Shown here: piece by piece, positions 22,166-30,591 of the stretch
Layout: every line of letters begins with the position of its first letter
Numbering within the stretch: position 1 is the stretch's first letter
DNA from: Manganibacter manganicus
Lineage (GTDB): Bacteria; Pseudomonadota; Alphaproteobacteria; Rhizobiales; Rhizobiaceae
Direction of reading: 5' to 3'
Length of the DNA stretch: 64,000 bases
NCBI RefSeq assembly: GCF_002075885.1
Contig: NZ_MDET01000019.1
Span: 1 to 64,000, forward strand
Made by a program: the position numbers and the translations under genes
Notes under the pieces: model-generated
Databases searched by the model: none
Seen by the model: the letters and a program-made list of their open reading frames with translations, nothing else
What the model was told of the DNA's origin: nothing

Positions 22166-23804
22166 CAATTGGTGGCGCGGCGCGGTCATCTACCAGATCT
22201 ATCCGCGTTCCTTTCAGGATACGACCGGTGACGGCAGTGGCGATCTTCGCGGTATCTCCCAGCGTCTCGGCCATGTCGCCGCCCTTGGCGCGGATGCGGT
22301 ATGGCTCTCGCCTTTCTTCAAATCGCCGATGGCCGACATGGGCTATGACGTGTCGGACTACTGCGCCGTCGATCCGATATTCGGCACGCTGGCGGATTTC
22401 GACGCCTTGCTGGCCGAGGCGCACAAACTCGGCCTCAAGGTCATCATAGATCAGGTTCTGGCGCACACGTCGGACCGGCATGAATGGTTCGTCGAAAGCA
22501 GGACGAGCCGCGACAATTCCAAGGCCGATTGGTATGTCTGGGCCGATGCGAAGCCGGACGGCACGGCGCCCAACAATTGGCTTTCGGTTTTTGGCGGGCA
22601 GGCATGGGAGTGGGAGTCCACGCGCCGGCAATATTACCTGCATAATTTTCTTGCCTCCCAACCGGCGCTCAATTTCCATAACCGCAAAGTGCAGGATGCA
22701 GTGCTCGACAGCGTGCGCTTCTGGCTGGAACGCGGCGTCGACGGCTTTCGCCTCGACACGGTGAATTATTATTTTCAGGATCGACGGCTACGATCCAATC
22801 CACCGCTGGGCGCTACAGCCTGGCTTGAGAGCGAAACCAACCCCTATAACTTCCAACAACATCTGTTCGATAAATCGCTGCCGGAGAACATCGATTTTCT
22901 AAAGCGTTTCAGAGCGTTGCTGGATGAATATGATTCAAGGGCTTCAGTCGGCGAAGTGGGAGATGAGGAGCGCTCGCTTGAAACGCTTGCCGCCTATACG
23001 TCGGGTCGCGACAAACTCGACATGGCCTATACATTCGATCTGCTCGGGCCGAAGTTTTCCGCCGCCCATATCCACAAATGCGTCAGCGCCTTCGAGGCGG
23101 CGGCGCCGGATGGCTGGGTTTGCTGGGCATTCTCCAACCACGATGTTATGCGCCATGCCAGCCGCTGGACGCCGCCCGGCGGAGACAGACAAGCAGTTGC
23201 CAGGTTCTGCATAAGCCTGCTTTCCTGCCTGCGCGGTTCGATTTGTCTTTACCAGGGCGAGGAACTCGGCTTGAGCGAGGCCGATCTGGCATTTGAAGAC
23301 TTGCGCGACCTTTACGGCATACGTTTCTGGCCCGGCTTCAAGGGACGTGATGGCTGCCGCACGCCCATGCCCTGGGAAGGCAGCACCCCCAATGCCGGGT
23401 TCACAACAGGAAAGCCGTGGCTGCCGGTTCCTCCTGAACATCGTGCCTCGGCTGTCGATGTTCAACTTGGCGATGCCTCCTCGGTGCTGGCGCATTACAA
23501 GGCGGCCCTTGCCTTTCGCCGCACACATCCGGCGCTGGTTCGCGGGGCGATCCGCCTGTTGGACGACGATGCCGACGTGCTGGCTTTCGTTCGCGAAGGG
23601 GAAGGTGAAAAACTGCTTTGTGTGTTCAATTTTTCTGAAACACAAAAGCAATGGCCCCTGCCTGACGGCTTGCGGCCGCAGGCGGCGTTGGAAGGCTCTG
23701 CGCGGTTAACTGTGCAATCGCTTGTCCTGCCCCCATTGGGAGACTTTGTCGGGCGTCTTTCGCTCACAGAACCAGCACGGAGCGGCCGCACGTTGCCCCG
23801 GTGA
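22152..23804 (+). CDS. GH13 alpha-glucosidase
   Basis: The product (550 residues) starts NWWRGAVIYQIYPRSFQDTTGDGSGDLRGI, the signature of GH13 alpha-glucosidases/oligo-1,6-glucosidases. The catalytic set is present: GVDGFRLDTVNYYF (Asp nucleophile), SVGEVGDEERS (Glu acid/base) and FSNHDVMRHASRW. It lacks a signal peptide, so it acts in the cytoplasm, presumably on short maltodextrins left by GlgP and GlgX. Trehalose synthase was considered, but the insertion pattern and NHDV motif fit AglA-like glucosidases better. It overlaps glgX by 14 bp. Its 3' end overlaps the convergent TadG-like gene by 41 bp. Confidence 0.88.
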   Translation: MQHDSNWWRGAVIYQIYPRSFQDTTGDGSGDLRGISQRLGHVAALGADAVWLSPFFKSPMADMGYDVSDYCAVDPIFGTLADFDALLAEAHKLGLKVIIDQVLAHTSDRHEWFVESRTSRDNSKADWYVWADAKPDGTAPNNWLSVFGGQAWEWESTRRQYYLHNFLASQPALNFHNRKVQDAVLDSVRFWLERGVDGFRLDTVNYYFQDRRLRSNPPLGATAWLESETNPYNFQQHLFDKSLPENIDFLKRFRALLDEYDSRASVGEVGDEERSLETLAAYTSGRDKLDMAYTFDLLGPKFSAAHIHKCVSAFEAAAPDGWVCWAFSNHDVMRHASRWTPPGGDRQAVARFCISLLSCLRGSICLYQGEELGLSEADLAFEDLRDLYGIRFWPGFKGRDGCRTPMPWEGSTPNAGFTTGKPWLPVPPEHRASAVDVQLGDASSVLAHYKAALAFRRTHPALVRGAIRLLDDDADVLAFVREGEGEKLLCVFNFSETQKQWPLPDGLRPQAALEGSARLTVQSLVLPPLGDFVGRLSLTEPARSGRTLPR

Positions 23805-25527
23805 CACGTATATCGACCTCGCCGAGGCCAACGCCCAACCCCTCCAGAACGCGGTTCAGAAGACCGTCGATGGGTTTCGTTAGCGTGCCAAGTATGTCCA
23901 CGACCGGCCCTTTGAGAACGCCGAGCAAGGCGCTGACGAGCTTAAGATCGAGATTGAGCAGTTTGACGTCGAGAGTAAGGCCGGAGATCAACGAACTTGT
24001 CAGGGACTGAGTGAAATTGCTTGTCTTGATCGTCTTCGTTGTGCCGAATTCATTATAGCTGAATGTCACCGAAATCGGCGCTTGATCGCCAAGGTCGGGA
24101 TAGGCCGAACCGATGAGCTGCACCAGCGGCAGATGGAGGAAGAGAAGATTGACGCTGGCTGTCGCAATGACCGCGTCATGGAACGTTTGTTGTCTGGTGA
24201 AGTCGGCGAAGCCGGCGCTGTCATTGTCGGCAAGGGCTGCCGAGACGACCCCCGGCCTGACTGCAAGAGTCACGCGCGGCCGATCAAGGTGGCCTGCCGG
24301 GCAACTGATGTCGGTGAGTTTCGCCTCGCCATAGGCGACCTCGACATTGAGCGGCAGATGGATGCCCAGAAGCTTGTAACCGATGGGCAGGCTGGCGCCG
24401 CCGACATCGACATCGGCGGTCAGACGGAGGCGTGTCTGCGCCGTGCGTACGATGGCGCCTTCTTCGCCGATTGTCACCCACGAAGAGGATTGCGGTGGCT
24501 CGCCGATGGCAAGCTTGAGTTGGATATTGCTCAGTCCGGGAATGGAATTGTTGAGATCGAGCGCCATCTGATTGTTGCCATTGGCCAGCGCCGCGGCCAC
24601 GGTCAGCATCTGCAATGCGCTGGCGGCTATATCCAGGCCGGGCGGCTTCTGGCCGACCTTCAATTGAGCGGCCGAGCCGAAATCGATGATCTGCTTCAGC
24701 GGCAGTTCAACGCTGCTATGGCTGCCGGCAATCATCGCTTGCAGGGCCGCCTTGCTCGTACCATCCAGGTCGGGAATATCCGCCATGGCATTGACGATCT
24801 GCGTGATCGTTGCGTCCGCCGCCAGCACGTCCGAATAGGTTCCGCCCGTCAGGTCGAGTTTCACCGCCAACTGGTCGAGGAATTCCAGCACGTCGATATC
24901 CGTTTTGAGCAGCGCGTCGTAATCCATGGCGCTCAGCGACACCTTGGTGCCCAAAAGGCCGCCGAGCAGGGCATTCAGCAAGGGGCTCTTGGTCGTGTCG
25001 ACCGATACGAGACGTGAGCCGATCGAAAACGCGGCCTGTGCCGAGGTTCGGGCGACCGCCGTCGTGCCGATAGTAGGCGGTGCCATGATGCCGGCACCGA
25101 AGAACAGGCTGCCCTTCTTGCGCAGTGTTACCCTGACGGCATTGAAGGGTTGTTGCCCGGCCTGAAATCTCTCGCTTGCCGCAATCGCGGCGTCGGGTTT
25201 GTAGTGGCCGCGGATGACGTTGAGAACGGCGTTATCCGTGGTCGGCTCGACGGTCGTCCCTTCGGGTTCTACTACCGCCGTGATGCCATTGTCGCTGAAC
25301 GTCGTAACCGCCGCTGTCTCTGCCGCGCCCAGGTTCGCAGCGGCGGTGATGGCGGCCAGATCGGTCAGCGATTGCGCCGACCGCCGCTCGGTGTAGAGCG
25401 AACCTTCATCGACCGCAAAGGCAGCGAGAACAATGGCGAATGGGGCACATACCGCCGTCATGACGGCGAAATTGCCTTGCCGTTCGCGAAACAGGCGCTT
25501 GCAGACTCGTGAAATCTTGGTGAGCAT
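23764..25527 (-). CDS. TadG-like pilus/surface protein with N-terminal Tad domain
   Basis: The product has 587 residues. After MLTKISRVCKRLF comes RERQGNFAVMTAVCAPFAIVLAAFAVDEGSLYTERRSAQSLTDLAAITAA, the TadG/TadE-like N-terminal motif (RxxxGNxAVxxA plus one membrane helix). A long secreted region of about 520 residues follows, rich in A, L, T and S, without cysteines until ATCGRS near the end. Such proteins are minor components or assembly factors of Flp/Tad pili. It starts at 25527, sharing one base with the TadE-like stop (TGATG), so the two are coupled. The rest of a tad cluster (secretin, ATPase, prepilin) is not in the window. Confidence 0.8.
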   Translation of the reverse strand: MLTKISRVCKRLFRERQGNFAVMTAVCAPFAIVLAAFAVDEGSLYTERRSAQSLTDLAAITAAANLGAAETAAVTTFSDNGITAVVEPEGTTVEPTTDNAVLNVIRGHYKPDAAIAASERFQAGQQPFNAVRVTLRKKGSLFFGAGIMAPPTIGTTAVARTSAQAAFSIGSRLVSVDTTKSPLLNALLGGLLGTKVSLSAMDYDALLKTDIDVLEFLDQLAVKLDLTGGTYSDVLAADATITQIVNAMADIPDLDGTSKAALQAMIAGSHSSVELPLKQIIDFGSAAQLKVGQKPPGLDIAASALQMLTVAAALANGNNQMALDLNNSIPGLSNIQLKLAIGEPPQSSSWVTIGEEGAIVRTAQTRLRLTADVDVGGASLPIGYKLLGIHLPLNVEVAYGEAKLTDISCPAGHLDRPRVTLAVRPGVVSAALADNDSAGFADFTRQQTFHDAVIATASVNLLFLHLPLVQLIGSAYPDLGDQAPISVTFSYNEFGTTKTIKTSNFTQSLTSSLISGLTLDVKLLNLDLKLVSALLGVLKGPVVDILGTLTKPIDGLLNRVLEGLGVGLGEVDIRVTGATCGRSVLVL

Positions 25528-25985
25528 CACAAACCTCCCATACGGATCGTGGATTTGCGTGCGATGGTCATTGACGGCATCGGCAAGTCGCTGAGCAGGT
25601 TCCATATCGGCAGGTTGCGTGCGTCATATTTGATTGCGACGACGAATTGGTTCGGATCAACCATGCTGTCCTCGGCAATGACGATGATCTTGCCGGGATC
25701 GACGAAGGCATATGCTCCCGCGTTGTGGCTGATGAAATCGGAAACCAGATTTTGACGGTCGCCTGAATTGAGGCCGGCGATGGCCGTTCGTGCGGCATCG
25801 GCCGCCAGTTGCTGAATTGAATGCGCCGCTCCGAAGTAGATGCCGTATGCGCTCATACCCAGGAGCATGAGCAGAAACAGAGGCGCGAGAAACGCAAATT
25901 CGACGGCCGAAGTGCCTCTATTGTTTTTTCTTAGAGATGAAAGTTCATCAATAAGAGTATTCGCCCATACAGTAAGCCAATTCAA
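25527..25985 (-). CDS. TadE-like pilus assembly protein
   Basis: A pseudopilin-like product of 152 residues: RKNNRGTSAVEFAFLAPLFLLMLLGMSAYGIYFGAAHSIQQLAADAARTA is the TadE motif (GxxAVEFAxxxP plus helix). The rest is a small periplasmic domain. No ATG is available at a sensible place. A TTG at 25985 follows GGAGG at 25991-25995 with 5-base spacing, and that decides the start. It is first in a two-gene unit with the TadG-like gene. The first 30 codons are richer in A+T than the neighbours and continue an A+T-rich upstream region. Confidence 0.85.
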   Translation of the reverse strand: MNWLTVWANTLIDELSSLRKNNRGTSAVEFAFLAPLFLLMLLGMSAYGIYFGAAHSIQQLAADAARTAIAGLNSGDRQNLVSDFISHNAGAYAFVDPGKIIVIAEDSMVDPNQFVVAIKYDARNLPIWNLLSDLPMPSMTIARKSTIRMGGL

Positions 25986-26465
25986 TTTGGCCTCCGAAAT
26001 GATAGAATCCCTAAGCCGTATCGAGTTTTAGGATTGTCGTTTAAAGATCCATTAAAAATAAAAATGAATGTTGAGGACGAAAGTACAATTGAATTATGTG
26101 GGAATTTGTTTTCAAGGCGCCACAGTTCAAATTTTATTCAATTAGAGGTTGAAATTTATTGGTGCTTTTGGAGAGCGCACGGCGCAAGTCGCGCCTGCAA
26201 TGGCAGTTGCGGCGTCTCCGCCTGCGAACAGGTTCACGGCTGCTCCCGAGGACGTGGAAAATGCGGCCGGCCGTACCGAGTTGGAACAGCCATAGAACAC
26301 GCCAGAAAGCCGCAGCGTCTCACGTGAGACGCAGCGTCTGATGGATTAACACCATCATTTCAATAGCTTATACCGGTTTTGGGCTCGTCACACGCGTCTC
26401 ACGAATGTTCCACAATCGTTCACGGTTGAGGCATTGATTTAATTGAGGAATTCGGGATTTCCGGC
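25986..26465. promoter_or_regulatory. A+T-rich region upstream of the tadE-like gene
   Basis: These 480 bp hold no convincing gene. Bases 26034-26165 are strikingly A+T-rich (runs such as AAAAATAAAAATG and TTTTATTCAATT) in an otherwise G+C-rich window. A short, unrelated-looking open frame crosses it on the plus strand. The segment between 26166 and 26310 returns to normal composition. A perfect 18-bp palindrome follows at 26315-26332, and its half GCGTCTCACG recurs at 26394-26403. Promoter and silencer sites for the pilus pair probably lie here. Confidence 0.5.
26315..26332. repeat. 18-bp perfect palindrome with an extra half-site
   Basis: GCGTCTCAC followed directly by GTGAGACGC is fully self-complementary. 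The half-site is repeated at 26394-26403 and a shorter GCGTCTG occurs at 26334-26340. Spacing and symmetry suit a dimeric regulator binding between tRNA-Pro and the TadE-like gene. No regulator is identified. Confidence 0.55.
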
Positions 26466-26542
26466 TGGTCGGAGTGGCAGGATTTGAACCTGCGACCCCA
26501 TCGTCCCGAACGATGTGCGCTACCAGGCTGCGCTACACTCCG
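26466..26542 (-). tRNA. tRNA-Pro(CGG)
   Basis: The minus strand folds as a full cloverleaf. The acceptor stem is CGGAGTG/CACTCCG (26536-26542 with 26470-26476). The D arm is GCGC...GCGC. The anticodon loop TTCGGGA lies in a stem ATCG/CGAT, and the T arm contains GGTTCAAATC. The anticodon is CGG, reading CCG proline codons. The discriminator base A and an encoded CCA end (26466-26468) are present. Length is 77 with CCA. Confidence 0.95.
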
Positions 26543-26753
26543 TGACCAGACGGCGGGCTTATAGCTGCCGTGGTGCATTCCTGCAAGCGTCAAAGGTGAT
26601 ATGCTGACAGCAAATCGGTTGCATTATCGGGGTGGCGAGCGAGATGCTTCAATCTCCCGTTAGGCAAGCGCGGCTAAAAGCGGGCTATCTGTGGCGGTCG
26701 TCACAAACGCCTGGAACGGGGTGTTTTTGGGTGGGGAGCGTGCAATTTTGACT

Positions 26754-28268
26754 ATGAAGATCGTTGGCGAAATTCGCCCAAACAGCTTCGAATTCGAGAC
26801 ATCCGCGCTCGTCAAGGCATCGGGCTTTCGTGAATATGACGCGCGCTGGTGGTTCGGTTATCCGGGTTCTGAAAAGGTGCCAGAGCTTAACCTTATCGGC
26901 ATGCAGGCGCTCGGCATGGGGTTGGGCACGCTGATTCGACGCAGTGGCGTTGGGCCGGACATTGTCACGGGCCATGATTTTCGCTCCTATTCGTTGTCGC
27001 TCAAACTGGCACTGGTGGCTGGCCTGATGGCGGCTGGCGCGAAGGTGAGGGATATCGGTCTGGCGCTATCGCCGATGGCTTATTTCGCCCAGTTCGCACT
27101 CGACCTCCCTTCCGTCGCCATGGTGACGGCCTCGCATAATGAGAATGGCTGGACCGGCGTGAAGATGGGAGCGGCGCGCCCGCTGACCTTCGGGCCGGAT
27201 GAGATGAATGCGCTCAAGAAGATCGTTCTCAGCGGAGATTTTGATCTGGTTGGTGGTGGTTCCTACGGGTTCGTGCCCGATTTCCGCGCCCGCTATCTGG
27301 ATGATCTCACACAAGGCAAGCGTATTCATCGAAAGCTGAAGGTGGTGGCAGCTTGCGGCAATGGCACTGCCGGCGCCTTCGCTCCGGAGGCGCTGGAGCG
27401 GATCGGTTGTGAAGTGGTGCCGCTCGACGTCGAACTCGACCATAGTTTCCCGCGTTACAACCCCAATCCCGAAGACATGAAGATGCTGCATGCCATCCGC
27501 GACAAGGTGCTGGAGACCGGGGCCGATATCGGCCTGGGCTTCGATGGTGACGGCGATCGCTGCGGCGTGGTCGATAATGAGGGCAATGAGATCTTTGCCG
27601 ACAAGATCGGCGTCATGCTCGCCCGCGATATTTCCGCTCTGCATCCGGGCTCCACCTTTGTGGTGGATGTGAAGTCCACCGGCTTGTTCCAGACCGACCC
27701 GGTGTTGAAAGCCAATGGTGCGGTTACCGACTATTGGAAAACCGGCCATTCCTATATCAAGCGGCGCGTGGCGGAACTGGGAGCGATCGCCGGCTTCGAG
27801 AAGTCCGGCCATTTCTTCTTCAATCCACCTTTCGGGCGCGGCTATGATGACGGGTTGGTCACTGCCATTGCCATTTGCGCCATGCTCGATCGCAATCCCG
27901 GTCGCAGCATGGCTGATCTCTATCGTGACCTGCCACTGACCTATGGGACGCCAACCATGTCGCCGCATTGCGACGACGACAGGAAATATGGTGTGGTGGC
28001 GCGTGTTACGACAGATTTCGAGGCGATGAGAGCCAAGGACGAGAGCTTCGGCGGTCAGCGGATCGCCGATCTTGTCACCGTCAATGGTGTGCGCGTAGTG
28101 GCTGAGGATGGCACATGGGGGCTGGTTCGCGCATCCTCAAACAAGCCCGAATTGGTTGTGGTGGTGGAAAGCCCAGTCTCAGCCACGCGTCGCCGCGAAA
28201 TGTTCGATGCGCTCGATGCCGTGCTGCGCCGTTACCCGGAAGTCGGCTCCTACAACCAGACATTCTGA
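26754..28268 (+). CDS. Phosphomannomutase/phosphoglucomutase-family enzyme
   Basis: Alpha-D-phosphohexomutase of 504 residues. It has FREYDARWWFGYP near the start, GHDFRSYSLSLKLALVAGL and the phosphoserine loop VTASHNENGWTGVKMG. The metal loop is GFDGDGDRCGVVDN, the sugar loop GFEKSGHFFFN and the phosphate site LVRASSNKPELVVVVES. It most likely turns mannose-6-phosphate into mannose-1-phosphate for the GDP-mannose enzyme encoded 15 bp downstream. Mannose versus glucose preference cannot be told from motifs alone. ATG 26754 is chosen because MKIVGEIRPNSFEF begins the conserved region. The frame extends 21 codons further without features. Confidence 0.88.
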   Translation: MKIVGEIRPNSFEFETSALVKASGFREYDARWWFGYPGSEKVPELNLIGMQALGMGLGTLIRRSGVGPDIVTGHDFRSYSLSLKLALVAGLMAAGAKVRDIGLALSPMAYFAQFALDLPSVAMVTASHNENGWTGVKMGAARPLTFGPDEMNALKKIVLSGDFDLVGGGSYGFVPDFRARYLDDLTQGKRIHRKLKVVAACGNGTAGAFAPEALERIGCEVVPLDVELDHSFPRYNPNPEDMKMLHAIRDKVLETGADIGLGFDGDGDRCGVVDNEGNEIFADKIGVMLARDISALHPGSTFVVDVKSTGLFQTDPVLKANGAVTDYWKTGHSYIKRRVAELGAIAGFEKSGHFFFNPPFGRGYDDGLVTAIAICAMLDRNPGRSMADLYRDLPLTYGTPTMSPHCDDDRKYGVVARVTTDFEAMRAKDESFGGQRIADLVTVNGVRVVAEDGTWGLVRASSNKPELVVVVESPVSATRRREMFDALDAVLRRYPEVGSYNQTF

Positions 28269-28283
28269 GCGGGGCATTTCGCC

Positions 28284-30539
28284 ATGACGGAGCGCATTGT
28301 CAGTTTTGTGATGAGCGGCGGCGTCGGGTCCCGGCTTTGGCCACTGTCACGCGAGGATAACCCCAAGCAGTTTCATGATCTTTCGGGCGACGGTTCGATG
28401 CTCGTCAAGACATTGCGCCGCCTTATCTCCCGGCCTGAGGGAGAGACGCCCGTCTTCGTCATTGCCTCGGAGCGCCATGCTTCGCGCATCGGGACAGACC
28501 TAGCCGGCCTTGATCTTGCGGGCGGCTCCGCCTTGTTTGAGCCCATGGGGCGCAATACGGCGGCGGCCGTGGCCCTCGCCACCTTGCGCACGCTTTCCAG
28601 CTTTGGTGACAGCCTGGTTCTGGTCGTGCCCTCCGACCATGAGATTTCGACAACGCAGCAATTCTGGCAAACGGTGGAGGCTGGCTCGGCTGCAGCTTCC
28701 GCCGGGCAGTTGGTCGTGTTTGGAGTCAAACCCACCGGGCCGGAAACGGGATATGGCTATATCGAGGTGGGTAGTAAGACCGACGCCGCGTTCGATGTTG
28801 TGAGATTCGTCGAAAAGCCCGATCTGGAGACCGCGCAAGCTTATCTCGATGCTGGCAATTTCTACTGGAATGCAGGCATTTTTCTGTTTCGAGCTAGTGC
28901 CATGCGCGCTGCATTCGAGACCTATAGGCCGGACATCTGGGCTGCGACCGAAAGCGCATTCAAGGCGGCGAGGCAGGACCTTTCGGGTCTCTATATGGAG
29001 CCCGGTCTTTACGAGAGAATCCCTTCTATCTCCATCGATTATGCGGTGATGGAACAGGCCAGTGGCATTGGCATGGTCCCGGCGGGCTTCCGCTGGAACG
29101 ATCTTGGCTCATGGCAATCGCTGCTGGAAGTCAGCCCGACGGATGACAAGGGCAATGTCGTGCTTGGCGATGTCGTCGCCATCGATTGTCAAAACTCGTA
29201 CATTCGCTCCGAGGGACGTCTGCTTTCGGCGGTGGGGTTGAAGGACATCGCCATCGTGTCAACAATCGATGCGACCTTCATCGCACCCGTCAGCCACAGC
29301 CAGAACGTGCGCAAGGTGGTCGAGAAACTTGAAAAAAGCGGCCGTCTGGAGACGAAGTTCACGCCCTCGCATGATCGTGTCATTGAAAGTGGTGCATGGC
29401 GGCGGCGCGTGCGGCATTGGCTATTTGAGGAGACCATGCCGCTGTGGTCCACGATCGGGGTGGATGAGCTTCATGGCGGTTTCCATGAGGCATTGGGCTT
29501 CGATGCCGTACCGCTGCCGAAGCCGAAGCGCATGCGCACCATGGCGCGTCAGGTTTATGCTTTCGCGGTGGCCAAGGCGCATGGGTGGGAAGGGCCGGGG
29601 GATAGACTGATCGCCCACGGCATCGAGTTCATGGCGCGCAACGGCCGCACCGACCGAGGCGGCTGGGTCCGGACGCTCAATATAGACGGCAGTGTCGCGG
29701 ATGCGACGGAAGACGCATACGACCATTCATGCGTTTTGCTGGCGCTGGCCCATGCGCATATGTGCGGCAATCGCGACGCCCTGCGGCTTGGGCAGGAAAC
29801 TTTCGATTTTCTGGACAGCTATCTGGAGGATGAGCGCCTCACGGGCTTTCTGGAAGCTACGGGGAAAGCGCAGGCCGAGCGGCGCTCCAATCCGCATATG
29901 CATCTTCTGGAAGCGTTTCTGGCATGGCACGAAGCGACCGGCGAACGCACCTATCTGCGCCGTGCGGCGCGTGTGGTTGATCTTTTCCGCAGTCATTTCT
30001 TCGATGCTGATACCTGGACGCTTGGCGAATATTTTTCGCCAGAATGGAAACATGCGCCGAGTGAGCGGGGCGAATGGACGGAGCCCGGCCATCATTTCGA
30101 ATGGGCATCGCTGCTGGTTGATTTTGCCGCGCGCAGCGGTCAGAACGATCTCACCGGTTATGCGCGCAAGCTCTATGCCTCGGCCATCGCCAGCGGTTTG
30201 AACCGCGCCACCGGCTTGGCCTATGGCGTGGTCAGCCGGCAGGGCATCCCCATTGATACCGTATCGCGAAGCTGGCCGCAGACCGAAGCGATCAAGGCGG
30301 CAATCGCGCTGGACGGGGCCGGCGGCCCCGACCTCAAGCCCGAAATCGAGGCGCGAGTGGGGCGGCTGTTCCGCTGGCACATCGACCCGGCTCCGCTCGG
30401 CTTGTGGATTGACCGGATCGACGAACGAGGCCGCTCATTGGCCGCCGAGGTTCCAGCCTCGATCTTCTATCATCTCGTCTGTGCCCTGATGCAGTATCTC
30501 GATGTGGACGGCGACGAGCAACGACCGCCAAAACGCTAA
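28284..30539 (+). CDS. Mannose-1-phosphate guanylyltransferase fused to AGE-family sugar isomerase
   Basis: A two-domain enzyme of 751 residues. Residues 1 to about 345 are a GDP-mannose pyrophosphorylase: SFVMSGGVGSRLWPLSRED, NPKQFHDL, PMGRNTAAAVAL, VPSDHEI, GYGYIEVG, RFVEKPD and FYWNAGIFLF. From about 375 to 740 it has an (alpha/alpha)6 barrel of the N-acylglucosamine 2-epimerase/mannose isomerase type, with RTMARQVYAFAVAKAHGW, DHSCVLLALAHAHM, SNPHMHLLEAFLAWHEATG and EPGHHFEWASLLV. The usual bifunctional enzyme has a cupin isomerase instead. The fusion probably couples fructose-6-P/mannose-6-P isomerisation with GDP-mannose synthesis, supported by the mutase gene just upstream. Confidence 0.87.
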   Translation: MTERIVSFVMSGGVGSRLWPLSREDNPKQFHDLSGDGSMLVKTLRRLISRPEGETPVFVIASERHASRIGTDLAGLDLAGGSALFEPMGRNTAAAVALATLRTLSSFGDSLVLVVPSDHEISTTQQFWQTVEAGSAAASAGQLVVFGVKPTGPETGYGYIEVGSKTDAAFDVVRFVEKPDLETAQAYLDAGNFYWNAGIFLFRASAMRAAFETYRPDIWAATESAFKAARQDLSGLYMEPGLYERIPSISIDYAVMEQASGIGMVPAGFRWNDLGSWQSLLEVSPTDDKGNVVLGDVVAIDCQNSYIRSEGRLLSAVGLKDIAIVSTIDATFIAPVSHSQNVRKVVEKLEKSGRLETKFTPSHDRVIESGAWRRRVRHWLFEETMPLWSTIGVDELHGGFHEALGFDAVPLPKPKRMRTMARQVYAFAVAKAHGWEGPGDRLIAHGIEFMARNGRTDRGGWVRTLNIDGSVADATEDAYDHSCVLLALAHAHMCGNRDALRLGQETFDFLDSYLEDERLTGFLEATGKAQAERRSNPHMHLLEAFLAWHEATGERTYLRRAARVVDLFRSHFFDADTWTLGEYFSPEWKHAPSERGEWTEPGHHFEWASLLVDFAARSGQNDLTGYARKLYASAIASGLNRATGLAYGVVSRQGIPIDTVSRSWPQTEAIKAAIALDGAGGPDLKPEIEARVGRLFRWHIDPAPLGLWIDRIDERGRSLAAEVPASIFYHLVCALMQYLDVDGDEQRPPKR

Positions 30540-30591
30540 GACAGCGCCTTAGCGTATAAGTCCGATTCAGATCATGAATGGCGCGATGGAG

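Noticed and set aside
26034-26327. 97-codon plus-strand frame upstream of tRNA-Pro
   Set aside because: No ribosome site, mixed composition across an A+T-rich to G+C-rich junction, and no recognisable domain.
26466-26542. Integration hot spot at tRNA-Pro
   Set aside because: No integrase gene or repeated tRNA end was found on either side.
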